Origin: Bacteroidales bacterium
Lineage (GTDB): Bacteria; Bacteroidota; Bacteroidia; Bacteroidales; F082
DNA: 64,000 nucleotides
NCBI GenBank assembly: GCA_015709215.1
Contig: JACCQN010000001.1
Coordinates: forward strand, 124,001 to 188,000
Direction of reading: 5' to 3'
The translations under genes and the position numbers were made by a program. Below, in pieces: positions 46,180 through 55,900 of this stretch. The notes under the pieces are model-generated. The model had not been told where the DNA came from. It made no database searches and worked only from the letters and a program-made list of their open reading frames with translations. Positions within the stretch are counted from its first letter, which is position 1. Every line of letters starts with the position of its first letter.

Positions 46180-47452
46180 ATGACCAGACAACTCAAGCTC
46201 AACGAAGACTGTGCATCCGTTGCCATCGACGGTTTTATGATTCTGGCCGTTTTAGCCACATCATTTATTCCTGCGCTTCCTCAATTTGGCCTCAAAACAG
46301 GCTGGAACGGCTGTACAGTGCTGAGTACAGAAGTTTTAACATGGATGAATACACTCCGCTTAGTAATGACATCGCTTTAATTTTTCTTTTTTGCTTTAGC
46401 TGGCCACCTGAATAGTGGGAAATCGGGTAAAGGGATTATTATAGGCTTTTCCGGTTTTTTTATAGTATCGATGATTGCGCAATTTATTGCCAGCAGCGGT
46501 TCGATGAAAAACCTGGGATCTCGAAACTGTATTGTTTTCGCTTTTGCTTGGCTTGTTTATCAGCAATGTTTTAGACACCCCAAAATGGCTAAAAGCCGGT
46601 ATTCAAAGTGAGTTTTATATCCAAATAGGGCTTGTGTTGCCAGGTGCTAGCATTCTTTTTACAGAAATAATGAAAGCAGGTTTATATGGTGTGGATCAGG
46701 CTGTTATTGTTGTGGTTACGGTTTGGTATTTTACTTATTGGATAGCACGCACACTAAAAGTTGATGATGAATCAGCGTAATGCTGGCAAGTGCTGTAAGC
46801 TTTTCGGAGTTTCAGCTGCCATTGCTACAGCTGGAGCTATCAAAGGCGACAGCAAAAAGCTGAGCTATGTGATTTCATTAGTACTCGTTGTAGCCATCCC
46901 GATGATGATTTTTATACCACTTTTAGCCAAATGGATGAATCAGCCGGATGAGGTGAAAGGCGCCTTGATGTGAGGCTCCATCGACACCACAGGTGCTGTA
47001 GTTGCTGGCGGTACAATCGCCGGAGATATCGCACTCAAGTTTAGCACCATCATCAAATTCTCTCAAAACGTGTTAGTGGGAGTTGCGGCTTTTCTAATTT
47101 CCATCTTTTGGAGATTAAAAGACTCCAGAGAAAACCCGACAGGAAAAAAGTTGGCTTGCGGGTGATCTGCGATCGCTTCCCGAAATTCGTTTTGGGATTT
47201 ATCTTGGTCTCTTTGGTATTCTACTTTTTCATCCACAACCAAACAGCTGTTGAAGCTGACAAAACAATCAAAAGCTATCGTTCACTTTGGTTTAATCTGG
47301 CTTTTGGAAGTATTTACCTGGAAACCAGATTTGCCGACTTAATCAGGATGGGTAAACGTAAACCACTCTTTGCTTTTCTGATTGCTCAGGCCTTCAATAT
47401 CCTTGTAACTCTTGCGGTAGCCTAGGTACTTTTTGGTTTACTTTGGGAAGGT
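46180..47452 (+). pseudogene. Decayed YeiH-family putative sulfate exporter
   Basis: Pieces in different frames line up as one ~420-residue YeiH/PF03601 protein: the N-terminus LKLNEDCASVAIDGFMIL (stop near 46380), then SNVLDTPKWLKAGIQSEFYI and IGLVLPGASILFTEIMKAG, VWYFTYWIARTLKVDDE, then FGVSAAIATAGAIKGDSKKL and SYVISLVLVVAIPMMI, a TGA at 46971, DTTGAVVAGGTIAGDIALKF and KFSQNVLVGVAAFLIS, a frame change, FPKFVLGFILVSLVFYFF, and a TAG after ILVTLAVA. At least three frame changes and two in-frame stops make it non-functional. The promoter upstream survives. Confidence 0.85.
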
Positions 47453-47709
47453 TGACAACAAATTTTTGAGCTTTTTCCCCAACTCCTACTTAAATTTTCA
47501 TTTTGAAAAAGACGAGCCGTACAACCTTATTTTGCGTAAACAACCATTATTGTCCTGCTTAATTTTATAAGTTCTAAAATGTGTCGTACCGTAACTGCGG
47601 ATTTTTACAATACTTTCATCTGTCATCCCTGCGGGATTTTGAAAGCCATTTTTAAAAGCGATAGTATGGCAACTCTACTTGTGCCGAAAATCAAGCAATC
47701 ACAAATCGA

Positions 47710-48087
47710 CCGGAATTAGCAAATTTGCTGAAAACAACAATTTTAGTTTGTCTTTCTTTTAACCTCGACCCAGATGCAACATCCCTTTGGCAGCTCATTA
47801 GGGCAAAGCCTGAACAGGAATTGAACCGAAAACCAGAAATTTTTGCATTCACTTCTTACGATGCAGCCTGGTTAGTTTTGAAAACTTAACTCGAAAGCGC
47901 ACATTTTCCAAACGCAGAACTACTGCATCAAAGCCGAATTAAACAGTTAGCTCAATATTTTGAAACAACGGGATCGACACAACTTTATAAACAAGGCAAC
48001 CGCATGACAGCTTCTTACGATCTTTGGGGTATAGCACCAGATGGTACGACCTTAAAGCCCATTACAATAATCTCACAAGCGAATTAA
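47710..48087 (+). pseudogene. Remnant of a periplasmic substrate-binding protein (LivJ-like)
   Basis: A frame of ~125 codons interrupted by one TAA reads EIFAFTSYDAAWLVLKT, stop, LESAHFPNAELL, then ASYDLWGIAPDGTTLKPI before the final stop. SYDA..L in the middle and SYD-x-W near the end are the closing features of branched-chain amino-acid/Peripla_BP_6 binding proteins. Only about the last third of the gene survives. The flanks 47453-47709 and 48088-48305 hold no other gene that I can see, apart from -7-like boxes near 48163-48178. Confidence 0.55.
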
Positions 48088-48305
48088 TCCGTATGAAATG
48101 AGATTAATGCCGCACTTAAAAAATCAAAAATACCTGCCAAAGCATGCTTAAACAAACACTTATAATTTTGTACTTTTGAAATCGTTGCTGATACAATCAG
48201 TTTCATGAAATTGCGGGTTCGGTTTCATGAAAAAAAGTTTTCGGTCGCTACCCTGGTTGAAACAATAAACTATTTTAGTACTTTCGTATCCTAATCCTGT
48301 GATGT

Positions 48306-48866
48306 ATGCAACATATTAGAGTTTTTAGAAGCATTTTTACCGGGTTTTTGCTTTTGATTGCTGTACAATTACCGGCTCAATTTATGATGGAACAGCCTGA
48401 TTTTGAAAAGAAATGGGTTATCGGCGGTGATTTTGGATTGGGTTTTTCAAATTATGGCACCAACATCCTGATCTCACCACAGGTGGGTTACAGGATAACG
48501 CCGGTCTGGGAATTTGGCACGCGATTGACTTACAATTACTATAGTTACAATCAGAACAGATTAAAATTCTCGACCAACAATTACGGCGGCGGTTTTTATA
48601 CCACATATGAAATCTTTAGAGGGATTTTTGCCCATCTGGAAAATGAATTGCTGAGCTATGAAAAGGTATATTATGACCCACTTACGCTGGATATTACTGA
48701 CAAACAGCGCACAAGCATTCACAGCGTTTTTATAGGCGGAGGTATCCGACAATATTTTTCGGGCAGAGCATTTGCCACAATAACTATCCTTTACAACCTC
48801 AACGAAACTCTGGATACTCCTTACACCAACCCGCTTTTTAGAATTGGCTTTGGTGTTGGACTTTAG
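48306..48866 (+). CDS. Small outer-membrane beta-barrel protein
   Basis: 186 residues: signal peptide (MQHIRVFRSIFTGFLLLIAV, cleaved after PAQ), then alternating aromatic/hydrophobic strands (WVIGGDFGLGFSNYG, WEFGTRLTYNYYSYN, FYTTYEIFRGIFAHLENELL, SVFIGGGIRQYFS, FATITILYNL) and a last strand ending FRIGFGVGL. It resembles OmpW/OmpA-type porin-like barrels of 8 strands. No plug or periplasmic domain. It stands alone with a candidate terminator at 49169-49198; the 48867-49168 gap contains nothing else clear. Confidence 0.75.
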   Translation: MQHIRVFRSIFTGFLLLIAVQLPAQFMMEQPDFEKKWVIGGDFGLGFSNYGTNILISPQVGYRITPVWEFGTRLTYNYYSYNQNRLKFSTNNYGGGFYTTYEIFRGIFAHLENELLSYEKVYYDPLTLDITDKQRTSIHSVFIGGGIRQYFSGRAFATITILYNLNETLDTPYTNPLFRIGFGVGL

Positions 48867-49168
48867 TATATTCTCAAATCCGCAAAAAATTATTATTGAG
48901 TACACATTGGTTGTTTTGCAATAACATGAGGTGGATTTAAGGCTATCTTAAAAAAACACCTCATCATTTTTGTTGTAATATGGATGTAAAACCTATTTTA
49001 CAATGATGAGTAAAAGAGCATCAAAATACTTGATCAGGTGAGCCTTCAGATCATATTTTTTCCATGGTTGCATGAAGTAATGCAATTAATTCCTGATTGT
49101 TAGGATTGATTTTTTATCCGCAACTGCAAAAATCATAGCAACAATCTAGGTTGGTGTTAAGGTGAGTG

Positions 49169-49198
49169 AGGCTGTTTGAAGTGGGCAGCCTTTTTCTT
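49169..49198 (+). terminator. Candidate terminator for plus-strand transcription
   Basis: AGGCTG (49169-49174), 11-base loop, CAGCCT (49186-49191), then T-rich tail. Short stem and 300 bases from the barrel gene, so tentative. Confidence 0.4.
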
Positions 49199-49202
49199 TG
49201 GG

Positions 49203-49242
49203 ATAAAAAAACTCCGGATCATGCTGAGTTGACCCGGAGTTT
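49203..49242 (-). terminator. Terminator of the LruC-domain gene
   Basis: Arms AAACTCCGG (49209-49217) and CCGGAGTTT (49234-49242); on the minus strand the stem is followed by a run of seven T. About 20 bases after the stop codon at 49263. Confidence 0.8.
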
Positions 49243-49262
49243 AGTTTTAAAAACCTGTTTGT

Positions 49263-52200
49263 TTATTGTGGCACCACATAAATATTTTCATCATTACGGT
49301 ACCCAGTTTTGTTCATATACCAATCCGGGAAATCAACACCTGAAGATTGAGCCCAGGCAGCAAATTTGAGATGGGCAGTAAGAATATCAGCTGCTTCAAC
49401 AGGATATTCAAAATTAATAGGAGTTTCAATTGCCCAGGGTAATCCGGTTGTTGACAGATAATAATTGTTATTTCCGGGATTAGAGGCGTCATTATTAGTT
49501 CCATACAACTCCTCGTCAACAAATTCTGTTGGAAGCTGATTTTTCAGATGCACCTCATGACTTCTAACCTGATCCACGAAAATGAATGGGTTATAAGGTG
49601 GCGTTCCAATATTCTGCTGAGGATCGCTAAAGTTCACAGTAACAGTATTTATTGTTGTCTGTACATATTTACCTCCGGGAATTGTATTAGCCATACCACC
49701 ATCCATGATCGGATTGATATTATCAACCAGGATCACTACGGTTTCATTTGTATGACCAGCCTCAAAACCCTTAGGATCAAACATTATAGCATTTCCTAAT
49801 TTGATGTATCCTGTTACAATTTCTACCGTTTCGGGCAGAGCATCAAACACCAGTCCAAATCCATTGTCGAGAGAAGCACCATCTGCCATAATCTGGTACT
49901 TAACAATTACATCAACCACTAGATTTTGCGCATTGGTCACAGTTTTGTAATTCAGGTTAATCACAAAATCGTTAAAGTCGTAATCACCATAAGCAGGCCA
50001 TAAATCTTCGAAAGCCACACTCACGTAATCTACTTCATTTGGATAAAATGAGTTGAAAGCACGCTCAGGGTCAGTTGGGTAAGCATCCATTTCATCAGCG
50101 ATTCCATCACCATCAGTATCATTGGCAGTACCCTGAGCTATAGTAATAACAAGTGTTTTAGTATCTGTACCGGCACCGTTTGAAGCACTAATCGTTACAT
50201 TGTAAGTTCCGGCTGTTGTTGGTATTCCACTTATGGTATTTCCACTAATGGTTAAACCGGCGGGGAGGTTTACAGCGTTAAAATTCATTGGCTGCGATCC
50301 GGTTGCCTCGATAATATAGCTGAACGGAAATTCTTCGGCTCCGGAAGCTGTTAACGCACTGGTAATCTCAGGCGCCTGAAGGCCTTCAGCAATAGTAATA
50401 ATTAGGGTTTTTATATCATTGCCGTAGTCATTCGTTGCCGTAATCAATACGTTATACTCGCCGGCAAATGTTGGGGTACCATTAATTTGGTTTGTCGAAG
50501 GATCAAAGCTAAGGTTTTGAGGCAGATTACTTACTTCAATCGTGATTTCAGGAGAGCCTGTTGCGGTTACGGTAAAAGTGCTAAACTGATCACCGGCAGT
50601 TCCTGTGGCGGTAAGTTCATTGGTTATTACGGGAGGCGTTCCAACTGTCAGCACAAGTGTTTCTGTTGTTGTTCCACCAGTATTTGCAGCACTTAAGGTG
50701 ATATTGTAAACACCTGCAGTGGAAGGACTTCCTGTAATTTGACCAGTTTCAGCGTTGAAAATCAAGCCATCAGGTAAATTTGTTGCATTAAGCGTGATAG
50801 GTCCTGCACCCGTAGCTGTTAAGGTATAGCTTAATGGTTCGTCCACAGTAGCCTGTTTTGTAAGAACACTTGTAATAACAGGTGGGTCAACAGGTTGAGT
50901 AATTTGAATCACGAGCATTTTTACATCCTGACCATAAGTATTTGATGCTGTTAGTTCAACATTGTAAGTACCGGCTGTAGCCGGAGTTCCGGAAATAGTA
51001 GCTGTATTGGCATTAAAACTTAAACCAGCCGGAAGTCCTGAAACGGTATAAGTGATGGGTTCAGTTCCAGTAGCTGTAATTTGATAGGGTGTTAAAGGAT
51101 CTCCAACCAACCCACCAATTTGCAATGAGCTGGTGATTTCGGGCGCTTCAAAAGTTCCACAATCAGGGATTGGGACATCTATACAGTCAGTGGTAACATT
51201 GCTATAAGAGGCATTACTACTATATTCTTCCTCATCAGCGCACAAATCCAAATTCGATAATTCAGCACTTGCATTAACCCGCCCCTTATCTCGAGCCTTG
51301 ATTTGAGCGTAACCAGAAGACGGCCCCTCAACAGCTCCATTAATCACAAACTCGTCTGCCTTAATCAAACTTGCCTGTCCCAAAATTGTTTTATCGTTAC
51401 CATTCCCTGTAAATTCTGCATCACCATCAACATAAATGTAGCCATTGTTTATTAATCTACCTTTTTGTTTGAAATCATCCTCACTAGTTAGCAAAAGTTT
51501 ACAATAATTAGTAAAAACGCTGCCAGGATTCAAATCTAAATCCTTATTAGTTGTAAACGTCCCATAGTTTGTGATTTCGCCTTCTGTAATCATTTTTATG
51601 GAGGATGTGATCACACCCCAATTCTCCACAGGGCCATTCAAACTGATAGAACCATAACCGGAAAAGTTGACCGTACCATAATTATTTAACGTATAATTCA
51701 AGTTATATTTAGGTAGCGTAAGTGTTCCCGATGGTGAAACCTGAATTGTCCCCTCTGGTGAATCTTGTTTATACTTGTTCACAGAAGCTGTGCCACATAC
51801 TTTTAGTGTTGCACCCGACCGAATTATCAAATCATGTATATTGGCATGATTACCCGCCGAAACACATCTTGTTTCTCCTGATGGAATTGTAAGATTTGAA
51901 TTGAAATTATTTGGCAAAATATCAGCAGGATCGCAGTCACAGAATGGATCCACAACTTTTTGCTCCAGATCTTTGTTAGCAAAGCTGAACGAAATAGTGT
52001 TTCCCGATACAGGAACAGCTACATACTCATTATTCTCGTAAGCATTGAGCCTGGCTACGTAAACTTCTTCCAAACGTGAAGCAATTCGCAGCGGAAGATT
52101 AAACATCCCCTGGGCATTGGGCGTTCCGGTTAAAATCAGTTTTCCGCCCTCATTGGGATGTCCGTCATAAATCTGAACGATTTCTCCTCCGGCTATTCTA

Positions 52201-52382
52201 CTGTTAGTGAGTTGAATAGCTGTTTGAACGTTTTGAAAGCTTTCGAAATTAAAAGCTTTATCAACCCGAAGATCAGTAAATGCCTTAGGTTCATCGGTGT
52301 TGTTGTTATTATCGTCTTTTCGACAAGATTGAAAAGCCAGTGCGATAACCAACAAAGCCAAAATTGTGTGTAGTGTGCGCAT
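49263..52382 (-). CDS. LruC-domain lipoprotein with four Ig-like repeats
   Basis: 1039 residues. Lipobox ends FQSC (residue 20), followed by KDD and an Asn run. Residues ~150-400 form a repetitive beta-rich, possibly beta-helical region (short strands such as YGTVNFSGYGSISLNG). Residues ~409-750 are four putative-Ig (He_PIG) repeats with the pattern LPAGLSFNANTATISGTPATAG/TYNVELTASN. A thrombospondin type-3-like calcium repeat follows (DTDGDGIADEMDAYPTDPERAF, about 750), then the LruC domain (FEDLWPAYGDYDFNDFVIN) to the end. LruC proteins are known from Leptospira and Bacteroidota surfaces; the role is probably adhesion or surface architecture (inference). No sorting domain is present, so it uses the lipoprotein route. 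Confidence 0.85.
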   Translation of the reverse strand: MRTLHTILALLVIALAFQSCRKDDNNNNTDEPKAFTDLRVDKAFNFESFQNVQTAIQLTNSRIAGGEIVQIYDGHPNEGGKLILTGTPNAQGMFNLPLRIASRLEEVYVARLNAYENNEYVAVPVSGNTISFSFANKDLEQKVVDPFCDCDPADILPNNFNSNLTIPSGETRCVSAGNHANIHDLIIRSGATLKVCGTASVNKYKQDSPEGTIQVSPSGTLTLPKYNLNYTLNNYGTVNFSGYGSISLNGPVENWGVITSSIKMITEGEITNYGTFTTNKDLDLNPGSVFTNYCKLLLTSEDDFKQKGRLINNGYIYVDGDAEFTGNGNDKTILGQASLIKADEFVINGAVEGPSSGYAQIKARDKGRVNASAELSNLDLCADEEEYSSNASYSNVTTDCIDVPIPDCGTFEAPEITSSLQIGGLVGDPLTPYQITATGTEPITYTVSGLPAGLSFNANTATISGTPATAGTYNVELTASNTYGQDVKMLVIQITQPVDPPVITSVLTKQATVDEPLSYTLTATGAGPITLNATNLPDGLIFNAETGQITGSPSTAGVYNITLSAANTGGTTTETLVLTVGTPPVITNELTATGTAGDQFSTFTVTATGSPEITIEVSNLPQNLSFDPSTNQINGTPTFAGEYNVLITATNDYGNDIKTLIITIAEGLQAPEITSALTASGAEEFPFSYIIEATGSQPMNFNAVNLPAGLTISGNTISGIPTTAGTYNVTISASNGAGTDTKTLVITIAQGTANDTDGDGIADEMDAYPTDPERAFNSFYPNEVDYVSVAFEDLWPAYGDYDFNDFVINLNYKTVTNAQNLVVDVIVKYQIMADGASLDNGFGLVFDALPETVEIVTGYIKLGNAIMFDPKGFEAGHTNETVVILVDNINPIMDGGMANTIPGGKYVQTTINTVTVNFSDPQQNIGTPPYNPFIFVDQVRSHEVHLKNQLPTEFVDEELYGTNNDASNPGNNNYYLSTTGLPWAIETPINFEYPVEAADILTAHLKFAAWAQSSGVDFPDWYMNKTGYRNDENIYVVPQ

Positions 52383-52710
52383 GTTTAATAATTTTGTTTT
52401 TATAAAATCAACTTTCAGGCCAAAGATACTATTAATTTGAATATCAATATTTTAAATCTTTTAAATCTTTTAAGCTAAATTCCTGTTTTTGGCGGATATT
52501 CTTATATTGGGAAATATTCTAATTAGAGCTTGCTGATAAAGTCAAGCGGTTGATTCATAATGGTCGGGATCAAGTCTGCCAATAATTCAGACAGAGTGCC
52601 TAAAAATTTTAAATCGCAGTTTACTAAAGTATGCTAGGATTTAAAATTTTGATAGCAAAGTAGATATCGGACATTAAAGACAAGCTCTGATTAACTGAAA
52701 ACTTTATTAT

Positions 52711-52742
52711 GCAAATATAGGTATAGCCATCAGCTTAAACAA
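52711..52742 (-). promoter_or_regulatory. Candidate promoter of the LruC-domain gene (distal)
   Basis: Minus strand TTG (52742-52740), 20-base spacer, TATATTTGC (52719-52711). It would give a ~325-base leader. A nearer box, TATCTTTGG (52438-52430), fits less well but gives a short leader. The 52383-52962 gap holds these and the divergent box below, and no gene. Confidence 0.5.
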
Positions 52743-52879
52743 CAAAAAAGCCCTATCAGAACATCAAAATATTTGTTCAACAAAAATAACAACAAGATAT
52801 TCCGTCAAAGTTTATTCATAATCATTCTAAATTGATCAAAATCCAAAACGAAACATGGGTTCAATTAAAACGTAATAGT

Positions 52880-52888
52880 TATTTTTGT
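52880..52888 (+). promoter_or_regulatory. -7 box for the C25 protease gene
   Basis: TATTTTTGT is a full TAnnTTTGY match, about 75 bases before the ATG at 52963. No good -33 found. Confidence 0.5.
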
Positions 52889-52962
52889 TTCATGCATCTG
52901 AAAGGATCCTGTAAAAAAGAATTTTTATAGATGCAGCAACTTTATAATCAAACCATTAACAA

Positions 52963-55900
52963 ATGAAAAATCGTTCTACTTTCCACCTCACAAGCTTATT
53001 AGCATTTCTTTTGCTGATAACTGTCGGTTTACAGGCACAATCTCTTCATTTTCAATTCGAAAACAACAGCTCGAAAGAAGGATTTAAACTAGAATCTTCG
53101 CGAAGTAACAGTGCCGTAATCAGGCACAGTATCCCACAAATGACGATTGAAAACCTTGAACTGGAGCAAGCCACAGGTCAGGTTATCAGCCTCAACAGAA
53201 TTTATTTGCCAAATAATGCCGGAGCTCCAAACCTGCCAGGCAGCAGCCGGTATATTGCTATTCCTGAAGGAGCCACAGCCCGGTTGGAAATTTTAAGTTA
53301 CCAAAAGGAAGTAATTGAAAACATTGACCTGTTGCCGGCTGCACCTATTCAGTTGGATACTGATGATAGCCCGGCTGATTACTCCAAAGACATGCGTATT
53401 TACAGCAAAGACGGCCTTTATCCAGCTGAACCCTTTTTGCTTTCGCCAGTCGAAGAAATCCGTGGTGTAGATGTGGTGATGTTGGGTATTACTCCTTTTC
53501 AATATAATCCGGTTCAAAAGCAATTGATTGTTTACCACGATATTCAGTTCGAAGTTGTTTTTGAAGGCGGCAACGGCCAATTTGGCGACAACCGGCTGCG
53601 CAGCAAATACTGGGATCCAATTATCATGGATATGGTATTGAATCACGATCAGCTGCCAACGATAAGTTACACCAAGTCAGGGCAATCAAATCGCGAAACG
53701 GGAGCCGAATATCTGATCGTAATTCCTGATAATGAAGATTTTGCCGCTTGGGCTGATAGTATCAGATTATTCCGTGTGCATCAGGGCATCAGCACCATGA
53801 TAGTTGATGTGAATGATATAGGAGGCAATACTGTTGCTGCTTTCGAAGCCTATTTTAATGATGCTTACTATAACTGGGACACGCCTCCTTCGGCTGTGCT
53901 CTTGCTGGGCGATTACAATACCAATGGCACACAAGGTTTGATTTCGCATATGCTAAGCGATCATCCCGGAGGCTATAATCCATATATCTCTGACAATCCA
54001 TTTTCGGATGTAACAGGAAATAATTTGCCAGATATAGCATTTGCACGCATCACGGCAACCAATGCTGCCCAATTGGAGTTGATGATTAACAAATTCCTCA
54101 ATTACGAACGCAATCCTCCTGTTAATCAAGGTTTTTATGATAATCCTGTTACAGCTATGGGTTGGCAAACCGAACGCTGGTTTCAGCTTTGTTCGGAGGT
54201 TATTAACGGATTTTGGGAGCATGGTCTGGGGAAAAGTCCTGTTCGCGAAAATGCTATTTATTCAGGCTCGCCTGGAGGAGCATGGTCATCAAATGCCAAT
54301 ACATCCCAGGTGGTAAACTATTTTGGACCCATGGGATTAGATTATATCCCTGCCAATACCAGTCACTTAACCGACTGGGGAGGCAATGCAAGCCGAATCA
54401 ATAACGATATCAATAACGGCGCCTTTATGGTTCAGCATCGCGACCATGGCTACGAAGGTGGCTGGGGCGAACCAGATTACGGCAACAGCGACATCAATGG
54501 CCTTTCCAATGATGATCTTACTTTCGTTTGGAGCGTAAACTGTCTTACCGGAAAATTCAACTACGGCAGCGAATCTTTTGCCGAAAAGTTTCACCGTCAT
54601 CCCTTTGGAGCAGTGGGTATAGTAGCTGCAACAGAAGTTTCCTACTCTTTTGTAAATGACGTATATGTGTGGGGAGCTTACGACAATATGTGGCCTCAAT
54701 TCATGCCTGATTATGGCAGCAACCCACCGGCAAGAGCCATCTTCCCTTCATTTGCCAATGCCGCCGGAAAAATCTTCCTGGAGCAGTCAAGCTGGCCCTA
54801 TAATCCACAACATAAACCCATTACTTATAACCTCTTCCATCATCATGGTGATGCATTCCTGAATATTTATTCAGAAATGCCACAGGATTTGGCTGTAAAC
54901 CATATGCCCGTTTTATTGAGCGGACTCGACATGTTTGAAGTTACCGTGGAGGAAGGCGCATGGATTGCCCTAACAGTTGGTGACGAAATTATCGGAACAG
55001 CCGAAGCAGTTGACGGAACTACACAAGTTCCGATCAGTATTCAAGAGCCTGAAACACAGATTAGAATAGTTATTACCAAACAGAATTATTTCCGCTATGA
55101 GCAAATAATTGAATGTATTCCTCCTGATGGTGCTTATGTGATTTTCAATGAAAATATCATCCATGATGCTGCAGGCAACGAAAACGGCCAGATCGACTGT
55201 GGCGAAGATATTTTACTGGATATTGCCCTTAAAAATGTAGGAAGCGAAAATGCAACTGCTGTTTCTGCTATATTGACAACGGAATCGCCTTTTGTAACGA
55301 TCACACAAAATGAGGCCACTTTTGGCGAAATTCCTGCCGGCGAAATCATGATGTTGGATGAAATATTTGCTTTTACGGTTGCCGATAGTATTGCAGACAA
55401 TCTTAAAATTCCTTTCGAAATCACGATGAACAGTGAAGATGAAAGCTGGACAAGCACTTTTATTTTAACAGCCTACGCTCCTGAATTTAAGATTGGAAAT
55501 TATACCGTAGATGATTCACAAGGCAATAATAACGGCAGGCTCGATCCGGGCGAGACAGCTTTTATGCATTTCAATTTTGAAAACACCGGCCATTGTGATG
55601 CTTCGGCAACAACTATTATGCTGAGCATGATCAATCCATTTATTGAAGTAGTATCGGATAATATTGAATTTGAAAATATTGCAGCGCTTAGCTCACAGGA
55701 AGCTATTTTTGAAGTATTTGTTAATCCTGCTTCACCTGTTGGTGTGGCCGCTGAATTTTTGGTAAACCTTGAATCAGATCCCTACTCAGCCGAAAAATCT
55801 TTCACCACTAAAATAGGTTTGATCGTTGAAGACTTTGAAAGCGGCGATTTCGAAAGCTTTGGTTGGCTCTTTAGTGGCAACCAGCCCTGGCAGCTTACTG

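Noticed and set aside
48900-49168. Short inverted repeat ATGAGGTG/CACCTCAT and scattered short frames after the barrel gene
   Set aside because: 8-bp arms with a 22-base loop and no T tail; the frames have no signal or family pattern, so nothing is claimed.
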